NCBI RefSeq assembly: GCF_032191465.1
Contig: NZ_JAQOUE010000001.1
Location: 558,001 to 622,000, forward strand
Length of the DNA: 64,000 bases
Direction: 5' to 3'
Origin: Candidatus Nitronereus thalassa
Lineage (GTDB): Bacteria; Nitrospirota; Nitrospiria; Nitrospirales; UBA8639
Every line of letters starts with the position of its first letter. Position 1 is the stretch's first letter. The notes below the pieces were generated by a model. That model ran no database searches and was not told the DNA's origin. It saw nothing but the letters and a program-made list of their open reading frames with translations. Made by a program: the position numbers and the translations under genes. This document shows, one piece after another, positions 45,598 to 55,696 of this stretch.

Positions 45598-47346
45598 CTA
45601 GGACACAGAGGTAGGCTGAGTGGGCACCTGATGCACCTTGGAAGGCCGAGGATGGAAGACTTTTATGAGATCAAGATTCTCTTCCTCTTCAAGGGTTACC
45701 GGTGTAAGCGATAAATCCGTATACGTTCGCCGGTCAGGAGATAGTTTTACGCGTTTACGGATTTTTCCGAGAGTCCAAAACATCTTCAATAATGCGATAT
45801 GTTCAAATCCAATTTCCCATAGTCGTCGACAATAAAACAGGACAGGGTTTTCCAAAGAAAAAACGGGACGCCGCTGGGTTCTGACTTTACGTCGGAAATA
45901 CCCGCCTTCTAAAGGATGGAGTTTATTGATGGTAATACATCCGTAAAACAACACAATTAATGTTCTGAGAAATCCCGCACTGATGCGTTTGGCATCCACG
46001 CGACGCATCATCGTTTCGACATGGTCGGGCGTATAATATTGATCCCACGCATCTCGATACACTTGATACCATTCATCCCTAGACATCAGAGGATGTTCCA
46101 TCGTGACATGTTCAAGCGTATATTTGTTCATGTCCGGATCCATCCACACGCCCTGAGCCGAGAGGTTCTTATGATCTTCAGAACCAGGCAGCGGCGTCAG
46201 GCAGAAAAATTCCAGCAGGTCTACCGGTAGCTCCCGCTTGATGATCTCAATATTCCGCGCCACCGACTCAGGCGTATCTCCCGGGAATCCTAAAATATAC
46301 CCGGCGTACGTGATAACCCCATTATCCTTCCAGGCTTGCAACATTTGGCGATATTCCCAAATCTTATTTTGACCTTTTTTGGCGCTCTTTAAATTTTCCG
46401 GATCAATATTTTCCAAGCCAATAAACACTGACTTACAGCCAGCTCTTGCAGCCTTTTCAATAAAATTCGGTAAACGATGGCAAAGCGTATCCACCTGGAT
46501 GATAAATTTAACCTTTAAACCTTCCTCCTCACGGAGTTTGATGAGACGATCAAAAATAGGTTCCCAATTTTTATTCCTGGCAAAATCATCGTCCGTGATA
46601 AAAAACCCGCGCGCCCCTTCTTGGATATTTGCCCGCACGCAGGCCTCGATATCATCCGCCGTACGCCACCGGGATTTTTGGCCCTGCACATTAATAATCG
46701 TACAAAAGCTACATTGAAAAGGACATCCACGTCCCGCATCAAAACTTCCCATGCTGACCAACGACCGCGTGAATTTCCCTTTTGGCAAAAACGGCACCAC
46801 GGCGTTTGATAATTCCGGAAGATCATCAAGGTAGTTATACAACGGTTGAAGTCTATCTTCCCACACATCCCTCAAGAGGGAATCCAACCTTCCCTCGGCC
46901 TCCCCCGCATACAACGTAATTCCCATATCCATGGCAACCTGAAGATCGGCAGGAATCTCCGGCAACATCGAAAGACAGCCACTGACATGAAACCCGCCTT
47001 GGATCACGGGAATGCCAGCATCCAGAAAAGGACGAGCAATTTCTAATGAACGGGGAAAATGATTGGTTTGGACGCCAACCAACCCGACAAAACCACCATC
47101 GGCTTGCTGAATGTTTCTAATCATCTGCCGAATTGGAAGGACCGTATTCGTTTCGTCATGGGCATCAACCATGATTTCCACATCATCCCCTAACACCTTT
47201 CGCTTCGTGCAATCCATCGCGAGCCCATAGAGAACCGCTAAGGAATTTGAAGGTATCAGGGACCGAACCCACTGGACGACGTAGCCGTCTTCATCATAGC
47301 GGGAAGGTTTAATCAGCTCAATTCGAAAGGTTTTTGGGGAGCGCAT
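45598..47346 (-). CDS. B12-binding-type radical SAM protein, second of tandem pair
   Basis: About 582 residues from the ATG at 47346. The N-terminal third is a B12-binding-like Rossmann region (FVGLVGVQTNHFPRSLEIARP, GGFHVSGCLSMLPE) without the DxHxxG motif. The radical SAM core has GRGCPFQCSFCTIINVQG (Cx3Cx2C), the GLENIDPENL strand, and YILGFPGDTPESVARNIE. A C-terminal region (about 440-560) ends in YTDLSLTPVTLEEEENLDLIKVFHPRP. Closely similar over its whole length to the gene just upstream, whose stop is 4 bases before this start. A methyltransferase-like reaction on lipid or cofactor is plausible; the substrate is unknown. Confidence 0.9.
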   Translation of the reverse strand: MRSPKTFRIELIKPSRYDEDGYVVQWVRSLIPSNSLAVLYGLAMDCTKRKVLGDDVEIMVDAHDETNTVLPIRQMIRNIQQADGGFVGLVGVQTNHFPRSLEIARPFLDAGIPVIQGGFHVSGCLSMLPEIPADLQVAMDMGITLYAGEAEGRLDSLLRDVWEDRLQPLYNYLDDLPELSNAVVPFLPKGKFTRSLVSMGSFDAGRGCPFQCSFCTIINVQGQKSRWRTADDIEACVRANIQEGARGFFITDDDFARNKNWEPIFDRLIKLREEEGLKVKFIIQVDTLCHRLPNFIEKAARAGCKSVFIGLENIDPENLKSAKKGQNKIWEYRQMLQAWKDNGVITYAGYILGFPGDTPESVARNIEIIKRELPVDLLEFFCLTPLPGSEDHKNLSAQGVWMDPDMNKYTLEHVTMEHPLMSRDEWYQVYRDAWDQYYTPDHVETMMRRVDAKRISAGFLRTLIVLFYGCITINKLHPLEGGYFRRKVRTQRRPVFSLENPVLFYCRRLWEIGFEHIALLKMFWTLGKIRKRVKLSPDRRTYTDLSLTPVTLEEEENLDLIKVFHPRPSKVHQVPTQPTSVS

Positions 47347-47350
47347 AATG

Positions 47351-49141
47351 TTAGGGAGCCACACTTATCCCTTGAGATAGCTCCTTTGATGGGGATACCT
47401 CACCAGCTTCTTTCCTTTTTACAGCAGGTGAGATGACTGGACGAGGATTAAAGACTTTAATGAGGTCAAGTTCCTCTTCCTCTTCAATGGTGACGGGGGT
47501 CAGGGAAAGGTCGGTATACTGTTTTCGATTTGGGTCGGATTTTACCCGACGCCGAATATTCGCGTATTGGAGAACCAGCTGTAAAAACTTCGCGTGATCG
47601 CAAATGACTTCCCACAGACGCTTAGGATAAAACACCAGCGGATTTTCAATGGTAAAACTCGGCCGTCGTTGGGTGCGAACCTTTCGCCGTAAATAGCCAT
47701 TTTCCAGGGGATGCAATTTATTAACGATAATCCCGCCATAGAACCATAGAATGAGAAACATCATGTTGCCCACACTCATATGTCGGGCGGCGGCACGACG
47801 CATTAGGGTTTCGACATGCTCCAGCGTGTAATATTGCTTCCAGGCATTATCATAGGCTAGATACCACTCGGCTTCCGTCATTTTGGGGTGAGCCGTCGTG
47901 ACGTATTCGAGGGTGTACTTATTCATGTCCGTTTCCATAGGCACACCTTGGGCCGCGAGTTTTTGATGGTCTTCCGAACCAGGTAACGGCGTTAAACAGA
48001 AAAATTCCAATAAGTCGACAGGCAATTCTTTTTTGATAATTTCAATGTCACGAGAAATGGATTCCGGTGTGTCCCCAGGAAATCCTAAAATATAACCAGC
48101 ATAGGTCATACACCCCTGATTTTTCCAAGCTTGAAGCATTTGACGATATTCCCAAATCTTATTCTGACGCTTTTTTGCAGCCACGAGGTTATCGGGATTG
48201 ATATTCTCCAACCCGATGAATACTCGCTTACACCCAGCCCGTGAGGCCTTCTCAATAAAATTTGGTAAGCGATGACAGAGCGCATCCACCTGAATAATAA
48301 ATTTGATATCGAGGCCTTCCACTTCTCGAAGGTGAATCAATCGATCGAATATGGCTTCCCAATTTTTGTTGCGGGCAAAGTCATCGTCTGTGATAAAAAA
48401 CCTGTTGACGCCCTGCGCCACATTCGCACGGATCACCTTTTCCACATCGTCCGGGCTTCGCCATCGTGATTTACGACCCTGCACATTAATAATCGTGCAA
48501 AAACTACATTGAAAGGGGCACCCTCGGCCAGCATCTAAACTCCCCAAACCTTCAATCGTCCTCTTAATATGTTTTTTGGGCAAAAAGGGAATGACCGACC
48601 CCGTTAATTCTGGGAGATCGTCCAAATAGTTGTAGAGAGGTTTTTGGGTTCCAGTCCACACGTCACGCAATACATTCTCCAGACGCCCTTCGGCCTCTCC
48701 CGCAAAAATGGTGATTCCCATGTCCAAAGCCTGTTGAATATCCGTTTGCATATTAGGCAACATGGATAAGCAACCACTTACATGAAATCCTCCAATCAGC
48801 ACGGGAATATTAGCCTCCCGGAACGGACGGGCAATGTCCAGGGATCGCGGAAATTGATTGGATTGCACACCGACAAGGCCCACCATGGCCCCACTGGTTC
48901 GTTGAATATCTCGAATGATCTTTTTTATGGGAATGACGGTGTTGGGTTCGTCATAGGCATCAATCACAATATTGACGTCTTCTCCCAAGACTTTGCGATT
49001 CGCACAGTCCAGGGCCAAGCCATAAAGAGTTGCTAACGTGTTGGAAGGGATAATTGATCGTACCCATTGAACGACATAACCCTCATCGTCATAACGAGAA
49101 GGTTTGATCAATACGACACGAAATGTTTTAGAAGGATTCAC
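47351..49141 (-). CDS. B12-binding-type radical SAM protein, first of tandem pair
   Basis: 596 residues, the upstream paralogue of the gene at 45598. Same layout: B12-binding-like domain (VGLVGVQSNQFPRSLDIARP, GGFHVSGCLSMLPN), cluster motif GRGCPFQCSFCTIINVQGRKSRW, ITDDDFARNKNWE, GLENINPDNLV and YILGFPGDTPESISRDIE, then a conserved C-terminal region. The tails differ after NPRP, this one adding a Lys/Glu/Ser-rich end. The family is common as single or paired genes in Nitrospirota and deltaproteobacteria (family knowledge); the product is not known to me. Confidence 0.9.
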   Translation of the reverse strand: MNPSKTFRVVLIKPSRYDDEGYVVQWVRSIIPSNTLATLYGLALDCANRKVLGEDVNIVIDAYDEPNTVIPIKKIIRDIQRTSGAMVGLVGVQSNQFPRSLDIARPFREANIPVLIGGFHVSGCLSMLPNMQTDIQQALDMGITIFAGEAEGRLENVLRDVWTGTQKPLYNYLDDLPELTGSVIPFLPKKHIKRTIEGLGSLDAGRGCPFQCSFCTIINVQGRKSRWRSPDDVEKVIRANVAQGVNRFFITDDDFARNKNWEAIFDRLIHLREVEGLDIKFIIQVDALCHRLPNFIEKASRAGCKRVFIGLENINPDNLVAAKKRQNKIWEYRQMLQAWKNQGCMTYAGYILGFPGDTPESISRDIEIIKKELPVDLLEFFCLTPLPGSEDHQKLAAQGVPMETDMNKYTLEYVTTAHPKMTEAEWYLAYDNAWKQYYTLEHVETLMRRAAARHMSVGNMMFLILWFYGGIIVNKLHPLENGYLRRKVRTQRRPSFTIENPLVFYPKRLWEVICDHAKFLQLVLQYANIRRRVKSDPNRKQYTDLSLTPVTIEEEEELDLIKVFNPRPVISPAVKRKEAGEVSPSKELSQGISVAP

Positions 49142-49508
49142 TATAAAATTTCGACCTTTAGCTCAAGATTCCTCCCCCCTCACACACACTGGAATGAGAG
49201 GTAAGTAATTGAAAAACCAATACGGGAAACTAGCGTAGCCATTATCACACACGATGTGGCCTGTCAACGAAATCTTGTAGGACAAAGGGAGCCCCTGGCC
49301 ATATCTAGTGGACTTTTCTTAGATGAAACTAAAACTGTTTTGAAACCCAATTTTTGCTTATTCCATTTACAGCAATTCTACCCTGGGTTATGATTCGCCA
49401 AGGCAATGTGAACATTTCCCATCAGTTAACACTCAACGGCGTTTCTCAGGAATTCAATTTTCCGTTCAGGCTTATATCACCCCTTCCCTATCAAACCGTT
49501 CGGGCCAC
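49142..49508. other. Divergent intergenic region
   Basis: About 365 bases between the radical SAM pair (leftward) and lptF (rightward). It should hold both promoters. I could not settle on a -35/-10 pair, riboswitch or operator. No small gene with plausible codon use was seen. Confidence 0.5.
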
Positions 49509-50591
49509 ATGCGACTTCTAGATCGATACATCTTTAAAGAACTCATGATCCCCTTTACGGTCAGTTTGGGGGCACTGTGCTTCATTGTGTTCACCAAAGA
49601 AATGTTGCGCCTGGTCGAACTTATAGTTTCGAAGGGCGTTGGATTCATGGCGGTACTGAACATTGTAGCTCACCTCATGCCTTCATTTCTGGTCCTGACC
49701 TTACCCATAGCCTGCCTGGTGTCTTCCATTACCGCATTTGGCAGACTTTCCTATGACAAAGAACTGGTCGCCATGCGAGCCGCCGGAGTGAGTTTACTCC
49801 GAATCGCGTTTCCCGTGGTGATCTTTTCTTTTCTCGTGTTTCTCTTGACCGTATATCTTTCCCAATGGGGCCAGCCTTGGTCCAATGTGTCATTAAAAAA
49901 ACTCGCCATTAGTTTAATTAAAGATCAGCTAACCATAGCCCTTGATAAAGGGGTGTTTAACGAACCAACTCCAGGAATGATGATTTATGTGCCAGAGCCG
50001 GCGGAAGGAAAAAAAGCCGAAGGTATCTTTATCGCCGACCAGCGGGACCCCTCCAAACCACTCATCGTCACGGCTCATGCCTTTAGCATGCTGCAGGACC
50101 CCAAACAAAAACAGCTGGGGTTTCGCTTATTTGATGGCACAATTCATGCCATTCCTCGGGATATCACACAACATCACCAAGTCACATTCGGAACATATGA
50201 TCTCAAGATGGACCTCCCCTCGACCTTCGACGACTCCACTCCAGAAAGACGAGGATATGACTATATCGTGCAACAACTGGACGAATCCGGATGGAGAGAT
50301 TCCAACGCACTCCGGAGGTTAATGGAATATTACAAGGATCTTGGGTTTCCGGTTGCCACCCTCATTCTGGGAATTCTTGGGCTCCCAGTGGGTATTGTTT
50401 CCAAGCGATCTGGTCGCATGGGAGGTTTTGCCCTGGGAATATTGATTATGGTGGGATTTTATTTACTGAACGTCGTGGGAGAATTTCTGGTCACAACCTT
50501 GATTCTTCATCCCTTTGCCGGGGCTTGGTTTCCCAACGTAATTTTGTTACTCATCACCTGTTTCCTCTTTTACCGAGCCAGTCAGCACTAA
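49509..50591 (+). CDS. lptF: LPS export ABC permease LptF
   Basis: YjgP/YjgQ-family inner-membrane subunit that, with LptG and LptB, extracts LPS for transport to the outer membrane. 360 residues. The N-terminal LLDRYIFKELMIPFTVSLGALCF is characteristic, with further membrane segments near 50-75 and 95-115. A periplasmic beta-jellyroll occupies about 130-260, and three C-terminal membrane segments include ATLILGILGLPVGIVSKRSGRMGGF. The lptG start is two bases after the stop. Confidence 0.93.
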   Translation: MRLLDRYIFKELMIPFTVSLGALCFIVFTKEMLRLVELIVSKGVGFMAVLNIVAHLMPSFLVLTLPIACLVSSITAFGRLSYDKELVAMRAAGVSLLRIAFPVVIFSFLVFLLTVYLSQWGQPWSNVSLKKLAISLIKDQLTIALDKGVFNEPTPGMMIYVPEPAEGKKAEGIFIADQRDPSKPLIVTAHAFSMLQDPKQKQLGFRLFDGTIHAIPRDITQHHQVTFGTYDLKMDLPSTFDDSTPERRGYDYIVQQLDESGWRDSNALRRLMEYYKDLGFPVATLILGILGLPVGIVSKRSGRMGGFALGILIMVGFYLLNVVGEFLVTTLILHPFAGAWFPNVILLLITCFLFYRASQH

Positions 50592-50593
50592 AC

Positions 50594-51685
50594 ATGGGCA
50601 TTCTTTTTTGGTATATCCTCCGGCATTATTTGAAAATTTTGATCATGTGTCTCACCGGTCTGACCTCGATCTATCTGATCATTGATTTTTTCGAAAAACT
50701 ACGAAGATTCCTGCGGCACGACGCAGAACTTAGCTCTATGTTGATGTATTTCTTCTTTAAAATTCCGGACATTTCCTTTAAGCTCGCTCCATTTGCCACA
50801 TTAATGGCTGCACTGTTAGCAATTGGCCTTTTGAATAAAAACCATGAAATTACGGCCATGCGAAGTTGCGGGTTTAGCCTGCTGTATATTGCCGCGCCGT
50901 TTTTGTCGGTGGCCGCCTTGGCCACCGTGTTGATGTTCGGGTTTACAGCCGTCTTAATCCCATTAGGAAACGCACAAGCCGAACGAATAAAAACCGTTGA
51001 AATACAGAAAAAACCACAACCCTTGGCGTTTACGGCGGAAAACCTTTGGTTACGCATCCAGAACAATACCATCATGAACGTCAAAGAAATTTCACCGGAC
51101 GGCACACAACTCCGAAAGATTCACCTCTATCAAATGGATCCTAGCTTCCAACTCAACCAACTTCTCTCCGCAGAAACCGTTGATTATTTACCCAGTGGTT
51201 GGGCATTAAAAAACGTGACCCAACGCAATATGTCTTCCAATGGGCCAGTCACGGTCTCTCAAGTTAAACAACTACCCTTACAGCTCTCCCTGACTCCCGA
51301 AGATCTGAGAACTTGGATTTCCCTGGAACCTGAGCATATGCCACTTGGCCAATTATGGGAGCATATCCAACACTTAAAAAACGAAGGGCACAATATCACC
51401 GGCTTTTTGACGGATTATTGGGGTCGCATCGCGTTTTCCTTTGTGACACTCATTATGACCATTCTAGGAGTCTCACTCGGGCTCCTTGGGCTAGGATCAA
51501 GGAGCTCCAGTGTGGCAAAAAACATCGGCCAGGCATTGGGCATAAGCTTTCTATTTTGGACGACCCATTCCGTGGGCATAGCCCTCGGACGAAGCGGAGC
51601 ACTCATGCCTATCATCGCGGGATGGATTGCCTGTATCATGTTTCTCTCAGTCAGCCTGAATTTTTTTCTTAAAGTACGGTATTAA
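50594..51685 (+). CDS. lptG: LPS export ABC permease LptG
   Basis: Second YjgP/YjgQ permease of the LPS transporter. I start it at the ATG at 50594 (MGILFWYILRHYLKILIMCL), giving 363 residues, because the family N-terminus begins there. The frame extends upstream inside lptF but that part has no family resemblance. Membrane segments, the periplasmic jellyroll and the C-terminal GVSLGLLGLGSRSSSVAKNIGQALG region follow the LptF plan. The partner ATPase LptB is not in the window. Confidence 0.93.
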   Translation: MGILFWYILRHYLKILIMCLTGLTSIYLIIDFFEKLRRFLRHDAELSSMLMYFFFKIPDISFKLAPFATLMAALLAIGLLNKNHEITAMRSCGFSLLYIAAPFLSVAALATVLMFGFTAVLIPLGNAQAERIKTVEIQKKPQPLAFTAENLWLRIQNNTIMNVKEISPDGTQLRKIHLYQMDPSFQLNQLLSAETVDYLPSGWALKNVTQRNMSSNGPVTVSQVKQLPLQLSLTPEDLRTWISLEPEHMPLGQLWEHIQHLKNEGHNITGFLTDYWGRIAFSFVTLIMTILGVSLGLLGLGSRSSSVAKNIGQALGISFLFWTTHSVGIALGRSGALMPIIAGWIACIMFLSVSLNFFLKVRY

Positions 51686-51754
51686 CCTTCTCGACTCACT
51701 GAATCCCCCTCACCCCTTGAACGGTGAAAGGTTTCTGAAAGGCACAATTCACGC

Positions 51755-53014
51755 ATGGCACCAACAGTTGTGGTTACAGGTCTCGGCATTATTACCCCCA
51801 TTGGGATTGGATTGAATAATTTTTGGAACGCCGCCATTGAGGGCCGTTCCGGCATTTCCAAAATTCCTTCCTTTGAAGGTTTACCCATCGACGCCTATCG
51901 TTCACGAATCGCGGGACAAATTCATGATTTCGATCCTCTCAAATACATTGATGAAAAATATGCGAACCGTGTTGATCGCTATGCCCAACTGGGATTGGTG
52001 GCCGCCAAGGAAGCCATCGAAGATGCTGGCGTAGATATGGAGCGAGAAAATGCCGACAGGGTAGGAGTGATGGTGGGCGCCGGCATGGGTGGGATGATGA
52101 TGGGCGAGCGGGAAATTTCTCAACTATACGATACAAAAAAGCCCAATCGTGTCCATCCCAATTTTATTCCGACAATTACACTCAACTCGGCATCCGGAAT
52201 CATTGCGATGGCCTTTGGGGCACGCGGACCGAACATCACCATATCCACCGCTTGCTCTTCAAGTATTCATGCCATTGGCCAAGCCATGCACGCTCTTCGA
52301 ATGGGCAAGGCGGATATGATGATTACCGCTGGCGCTGATGCCAGTATTACCCCGTTGGTCTTCGCGGGATTTTGTTCGCTCCGAGCCTTATCCAGCCGCT
52401 ATAATGATCAACCCACCCAAGCCTCACGGCCTTTTGACCGAGGGCGCGATGGCTTCGTGATGGGCGAAGGTGCCGGGGCTTTGATCCTTGAGACCTTGCA
52501 ACATGCCAAACGTCGTCGAGCCCGAATTTATGCAGAAGTGGCAGGCTATGCCTCAACCAGCGAAGCCTATCATATGGTTGTTCCCAAAGAAGATGGGATG
52601 GAAATCGCCAAAACCATGAAACTGGCTTTAGATGATGCAAAACTTCGCCCAGCTCAAGTGGATTACGTTAATGCACATGCCACCTCGACGCTCGTGGGCG
52701 ATGATGTCGAGGTTCGAGGCCTTCGTCATATATTTAAAAGTCGAGCCAACAAGTTAAAGATAAATGCCACAAAATCGTTGGTTGGCCATACCTTAGGCGC
52801 TGCCGGGGCCTTAGGGGCCATTACCTCCATTATGGCACTAAAAACCGGCATTGTGCATCCTACGTTAAATCTTGATGATCCAGATCCAGAATGCAAACTC
52901 GATGGCATTTCGTCAAAAACCCAAGAAGGGCGTTTCAAAGTCGCCATGGCCAATGCCTTTGGCTTTGGAAGCAATAATGGTGTACTGGTTCTTAAAAAAT
53001 TCCCCACGCGATGA
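51755..53014 (+). CDS. fabF: 3-oxoacyl-[acyl-carrier-protein] synthase II
   Basis: Elongating condensing enzyme of fatty-acid synthesis. 419 residues. The catalytic triad is visible: Cys in TISTACSSSIHAIG, His in VNAHATSTLVGD, His in KSLVGHTLGAAGALG; the C-terminal NAFGFGSNNGVLVL is typical. The next gene is an acyl carrier protein, then lpxD. That order suggests a set dedicated to acyl chains for lipid A, though general fatty-acid synthesis is equally possible. Confidence 0.94.
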   Translation: MAPTVVVTGLGIITPIGIGLNNFWNAAIEGRSGISKIPSFEGLPIDAYRSRIAGQIHDFDPLKYIDEKYANRVDRYAQLGLVAAKEAIEDAGVDMERENADRVGVMVGAGMGGMMMGEREISQLYDTKKPNRVHPNFIPTITLNSASGIIAMAFGARGPNITISTACSSSIHAIGQAMHALRMGKADMMITAGADASITPLVFAGFCSLRALSSRYNDQPTQASRPFDRGRDGFVMGEGAGALILETLQHAKRRRARIYAEVAGYASTSEAYHMVVPKEDGMEIAKTMKLALDDAKLRPAQVDYVNAHATSTLVGDDVEVRGLRHIFKSRANKLKINATKSLVGHTLGAAGALGAITSIMALKTGIVHPTLNLDDPDPECKLDGISSKTQEGRFKVAMANAFGFGSNNGVLVLKKFPTR

Positions 53015-53104
53015 TGATCATGACAGGGATGGTGTTATAAACACTGGCCAGTGAAAACAAACGGCTGGAAAGTTGTTAACAGGCTACAGGAAAGGAATAG
53101 TGGA

Positions 53105-53614
53105 ATGGCAGTAGAGTCCGCAATTGGCAAACAAATCCGAGAAGTCTTGGCAACATCGCTTCGCCGAGATCCTTCTTCTATTAAGCCGGAACATTCACTC
53201 CGGGACGATCTAGGCTTGGATTCTTTAATGACCTTTGAATTATTGTATGATTTGGAAAAAGCCTTTGACATGGAAATTCCCAATGACGATCTTCCCGGAC
53301 TTCAAACGCTGGATGACGTGGTGAAATATGTAGAAGGTCGCGTCAATCCCAACAACTCAACGGCCACATCCAAATTCAAAGAGAAAAAACCTTCCGACGC
53401 CAAACCCACAAAAACCTCAAAAACTACCTTAGCATCCAAGCCGAAACCTAAGGCCACAACAAAAACTAAGAAACCTAGCGTTTCTCCAAAATCTCGCCCA
53501 ACAACGTCACCAACTAAGGCTCGGGCTACAACGCCTAAAACAAAACGGGTGGCCAGCACACAATCTTCAAAAAAATCTTCTTCCTCGGCAAAAACCAAAG
53601 CGAAAAAGAAATGA
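53105..53614 (+). CDS. Acyl carrier protein with long basic C-terminal tail
   Basis: From the ATG at 53105 (preceded by AGGAAAGGAA) the protein is 169 residues; the open frame extends to a GTG at 53051. Residues 1-80 are a normal acyl carrier protein, with phosphopantetheine Ser40 in [19 protein letters not shown]. Residues 81-169 are a low-complexity Lys/Thr/Ser/Pro/Ala tail ([22 protein letters not shown]) like histone H1 or bacterial Hc1-type tails. Ordinary ACPs are acidic and end near residue 78. It overlaps lpxD by 4 bases (ATGA), so ACP and an acyl-ACP-using enzyme are made together. The tail's job is unknown. Confidence 0.88.
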   Translation: MAVESAIGKQIREVLATSLRRDPSSIKPEHSLRDDLGLDSLMTFELLYDLEKAFDMEIPNDDLPGLQTLDDVVKYVEGRVNPNNSTATSKFKEKKPSDAKPTKTSKTTLASKPKPKATTKTKKPSVSPKSRPTTSPTKARATTPKTKRVASTQSSKKSSSSAKTKAKKK

Positions 53615-54687
53615 AGCAATCCGCATCCAGTGCCATTTCACTCACCATCCTTGCAGAGGCCATTGGCGCTCAAATCCATGGAAAAGATGACATCTTCATT
53701 TCAGGGGTAAACAATCTCGAAGGCGGGAAACCCGGAGATTTGGCGTATCTCGAGAAGGAACGCTTTCTCGAGACCGCCCTCCACTCAAAAGCTTCTGCAA
53801 TTATTGTGTCGAAGCACTATACTCAACTCCCCTGCCCACAACTCGTGGTTAAAAATCCCCAGTTCGCTTTTGTGCAAATCATCAACCAATTTTTTGCCCA
53901 AGATCAACCAGCCCCAGGCATAGCCAAGGAAGTATGGAAAGGCCCGGAGGTGTCAATTGGGAGAGACGTGTCGATCGGACCATTTGTGACGTTGGGAGCT
54001 CGGGCCAGAATTGGAGATCGAGTCACACTGTATCCAGGAGTCTCAGTTGGTGAGGATGTCACCATTGGCCATGATACCGTTCTCTACCCTCGAGTCACCA
54101 TTCTCGATCGCTGTTCGGTTGGCAACCATGTCATTATCCACTCCGGAACCGTGATCGGCAGTGATGGTTTTGGCTATCTTCAGCATGAAGGCCAACATGT
54201 GAAGATTCCGCAACGAGGAACCGTCATTATTGAAGACGACGTGGAACTTGGTGCCAATGTCACGATTGATCGTGCCACGTTTGGACAGACACATATTAAA
54301 AGGGGATGCAAAATCGATAATCAAGTTCAGATCGCGCACAACGTGATCATGGATGAACATTGTATTATCGTCGCCCAAGTCGGCATAGCTGGAAGTACGC
54401 AGTTAGGAAAACATGTGATCATTGGTGGACAAGCGGGACTGATTGATCACCTGACAATCGGTGACGGAGCCATGATTGCCGCGGGAGCCGGCATTGAAAA
54501 AAGTGTAGAACCCGGTGCCATCATGTCTGGTTGGCCTGCGAAGCGACACGAAGTTTCCCTTCGAACGCACGTATTAGTCCAACGCCTTCCAGAACTTCAT
54601 CAACAAGTGGCAAATCTCGAAAAACGATTGGCAACCTTAGAAAACACCAAGCCCTCAGCAAAAAATTCAAAAACCAAGAAACGGTAG
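53611..54687 (+). CDS. lpxD: UDP-3-O-(3-hydroxyacyl)glucosamine N-acyltransferase
   Basis: Third step of lipid A synthesis, transferring hydroxyacyl from ACP to the glucosamine amine. 358 residues. The N-terminal uridine-binding domain ([26 protein letters not shown]) precedes a left-handed beta-helix of hexapeptide repeats with the catalytic His in the [14 protein letters not shown] segment and [14 protein letters not shown]-terminal helix and basic tail ([10 protein letters not shown]) close it. Start codon overlaps the ACP stop. Confirms an LPS-bearing outer membrane. Confidence 0.95.
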   Translation: MKQSASSAISLTILAEAIGAQIHGKDDIFISGVNNLEGGKPGDLAYLEKERFLETALHSKASAIIVSKHYTQLPCPQLVVKNPQFAFVQIINQFFAQDQPAPGIAKEVWKGPEVSIGRDVSIGPFVTLGARARIGDRVTLYPGVSVGEDVTIGHDTVLYPRVTILDRCSVGNHVIIHSGTVIGSDGFGYLQHEGQHVKIPQRGTVIIEDDVELGANVTIDRATFGQTHIKRGCKIDNQVQIAHNVIMDEHCIIVAQVGIAGSTQLGKHVIIGGQAGLIDHLTIGDGAMIAAGAGIEKSVEPGAIMSGWPAKRHEVSLRTHVLVQRLPELHQQVANLEKRLATLENTKPSAKNSKTKKR

Positions 54688-54696
54688 TTCCCTCAT

Positions 54697-55239
54697 CTAT
54701 TTTTTTCCGCTAGGTCCTGTGGGAGGGATAACTTTATGCCAAGTGAAGAGTTTTCCCCAAAAAAATCCTGCCCATGGAAGAAAAAAGGCAGCCATGTAAT
54801 CTAACGAGCCAGACGAATAACACCAAGCGGACAAGCCAATTAATCCGGCCATTCCCAGAAGATACAAAACCGGCATTAACACTCGCCCTGGATGATCGGG
54901 TTGTACTTCGACCGGTTGCTTCTTTTGCCGATTCACCCGCCGGACTGCCGAAGATTTCATTCTCGAGGCAAAAAACCCAGGATACTTAGCAAGAATATAT
55001 CGATGATACCGAGTCTGGCTCCAACCTAACACGATCCCTGAGAAGATCAGTAAGGAGCTTTTGGCAAAGGTCCATTCATCATACGTATCAATAATGAGTT
55101 GATATACCAAGGCCACAATCCCCACAACCATGGCAAGCAAACCCATCACTCCCGACGGAAAAAGAATATACGTTTTAATATACGTGTGGGACTGCTCGAC
55201 TTCATTTTCTTTCCGTTTCGCGGTAATTACTTTTCCCAT
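54697..55239 (-). CDS. Four-helix membrane protein, hypothetical
   Basis: 180 residues. Four hydrophobic segments are visible: ILFPSGVMGLLAMVVGIVALVYQLI, SLLIFSGIVLGW, LMPVLYLLGMAGLIGLSAW and YMAAFFLPWAGFFWGKLF, with a basic loop (SSAVRRVNRQKKQ) between the second and third. No conserved motif is recognised. It lies 20 bases downstream of the yacG gene on the same strand and converges on lpxD with only 9 bases between stops. Confidence 0.75.
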   Translation of the reverse strand: MGKVITAKRKENEVEQSHTYIKTYILFPSGVMGLLAMVVGIVALVYQLIIDTYDEWTFAKSSLLIFSGIVLGWSQTRYHRYILAKYPGFFASRMKSSAVRRVNRQKKQPVEVQPDHPGRVLMPVLYLLGMAGLIGLSAWCYSSGSLDYMAAFFLPWAGFFWGKLFTWHKVIPPTGPSGKK

Positions 55240-55260
55240 AATATTGTGTACTCCAAAAAT

Positions 55261-55458
55261 TCAGTCGATGTAATCTTGATTCGGATAGGAACCCTCATCA
55301 GAAAGGGAAGAATGTGTGCTCTCATCCTCTGGGACAGCATACCCTTCCGATATCCAGGCACCTAAATCCAGGACTTGGCAACGTTCAGAACAAAACGGAC
55401 GATAGGGATTATTCTTCCAGGACGTCTCTTTCCGACACAGAGGACATTTGTGCATCAT
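55261..55458 (-). CDS. yacG: DNA gyrase inhibitor YacG
   Basis: 65-residue zinc-ribbon protein that binds GyrB in E. coli and blocks its DNA binding. The four zinc cysteines are C5, C8, C23 and C27 (CPLC and FCSERC), followed by the typical DLGAWISEGYAVPEDE. The start is either of two adjacent ATG codons. Confidence 0.92.
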   Translation of the reverse strand: MMHKCPLCRKETSWKNNPYRPFCSERCQVLDLGAWISEGYAVPEDESTHSSLSDEGSYPNQDYID

Positions 55459-55696
55459 GACCTGGCATTATAACAGGCCCCCTTCCCCCTTTGAACCTGA
55501 TGCAAGCCATTCGCATTATTTTTCCTGGCGCAGGAGATTTTCTCTGCAGAAAAATCAACAGTAAGTCAGCTAGAAAATGCTGGAACACCCTGCAGAGAAA
55601 GCGAAGAAGAAGACCACAGAACTAGAGAGTCACCTCGCCTTGCTAATACAGTAGGATCATAGTACCGTAAGAAAGGAGGAGAGCCAACCGTAACGT

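Noticed and set aside
50291-50593. N-terminal extension of LptG inside lptF
   Set aside because: The extension shows no family similarity and overlaps lptF; the ATG at 50594 matches the family N-terminus and lies two bases after the lptF stop.
55530-55605. Small structured RNA (4.5S or similar) before the small gene at 55697
   Set aside because: Only a spaced 10-base inverted repeat is present; the conserved SRP RNA core sequence is absent.
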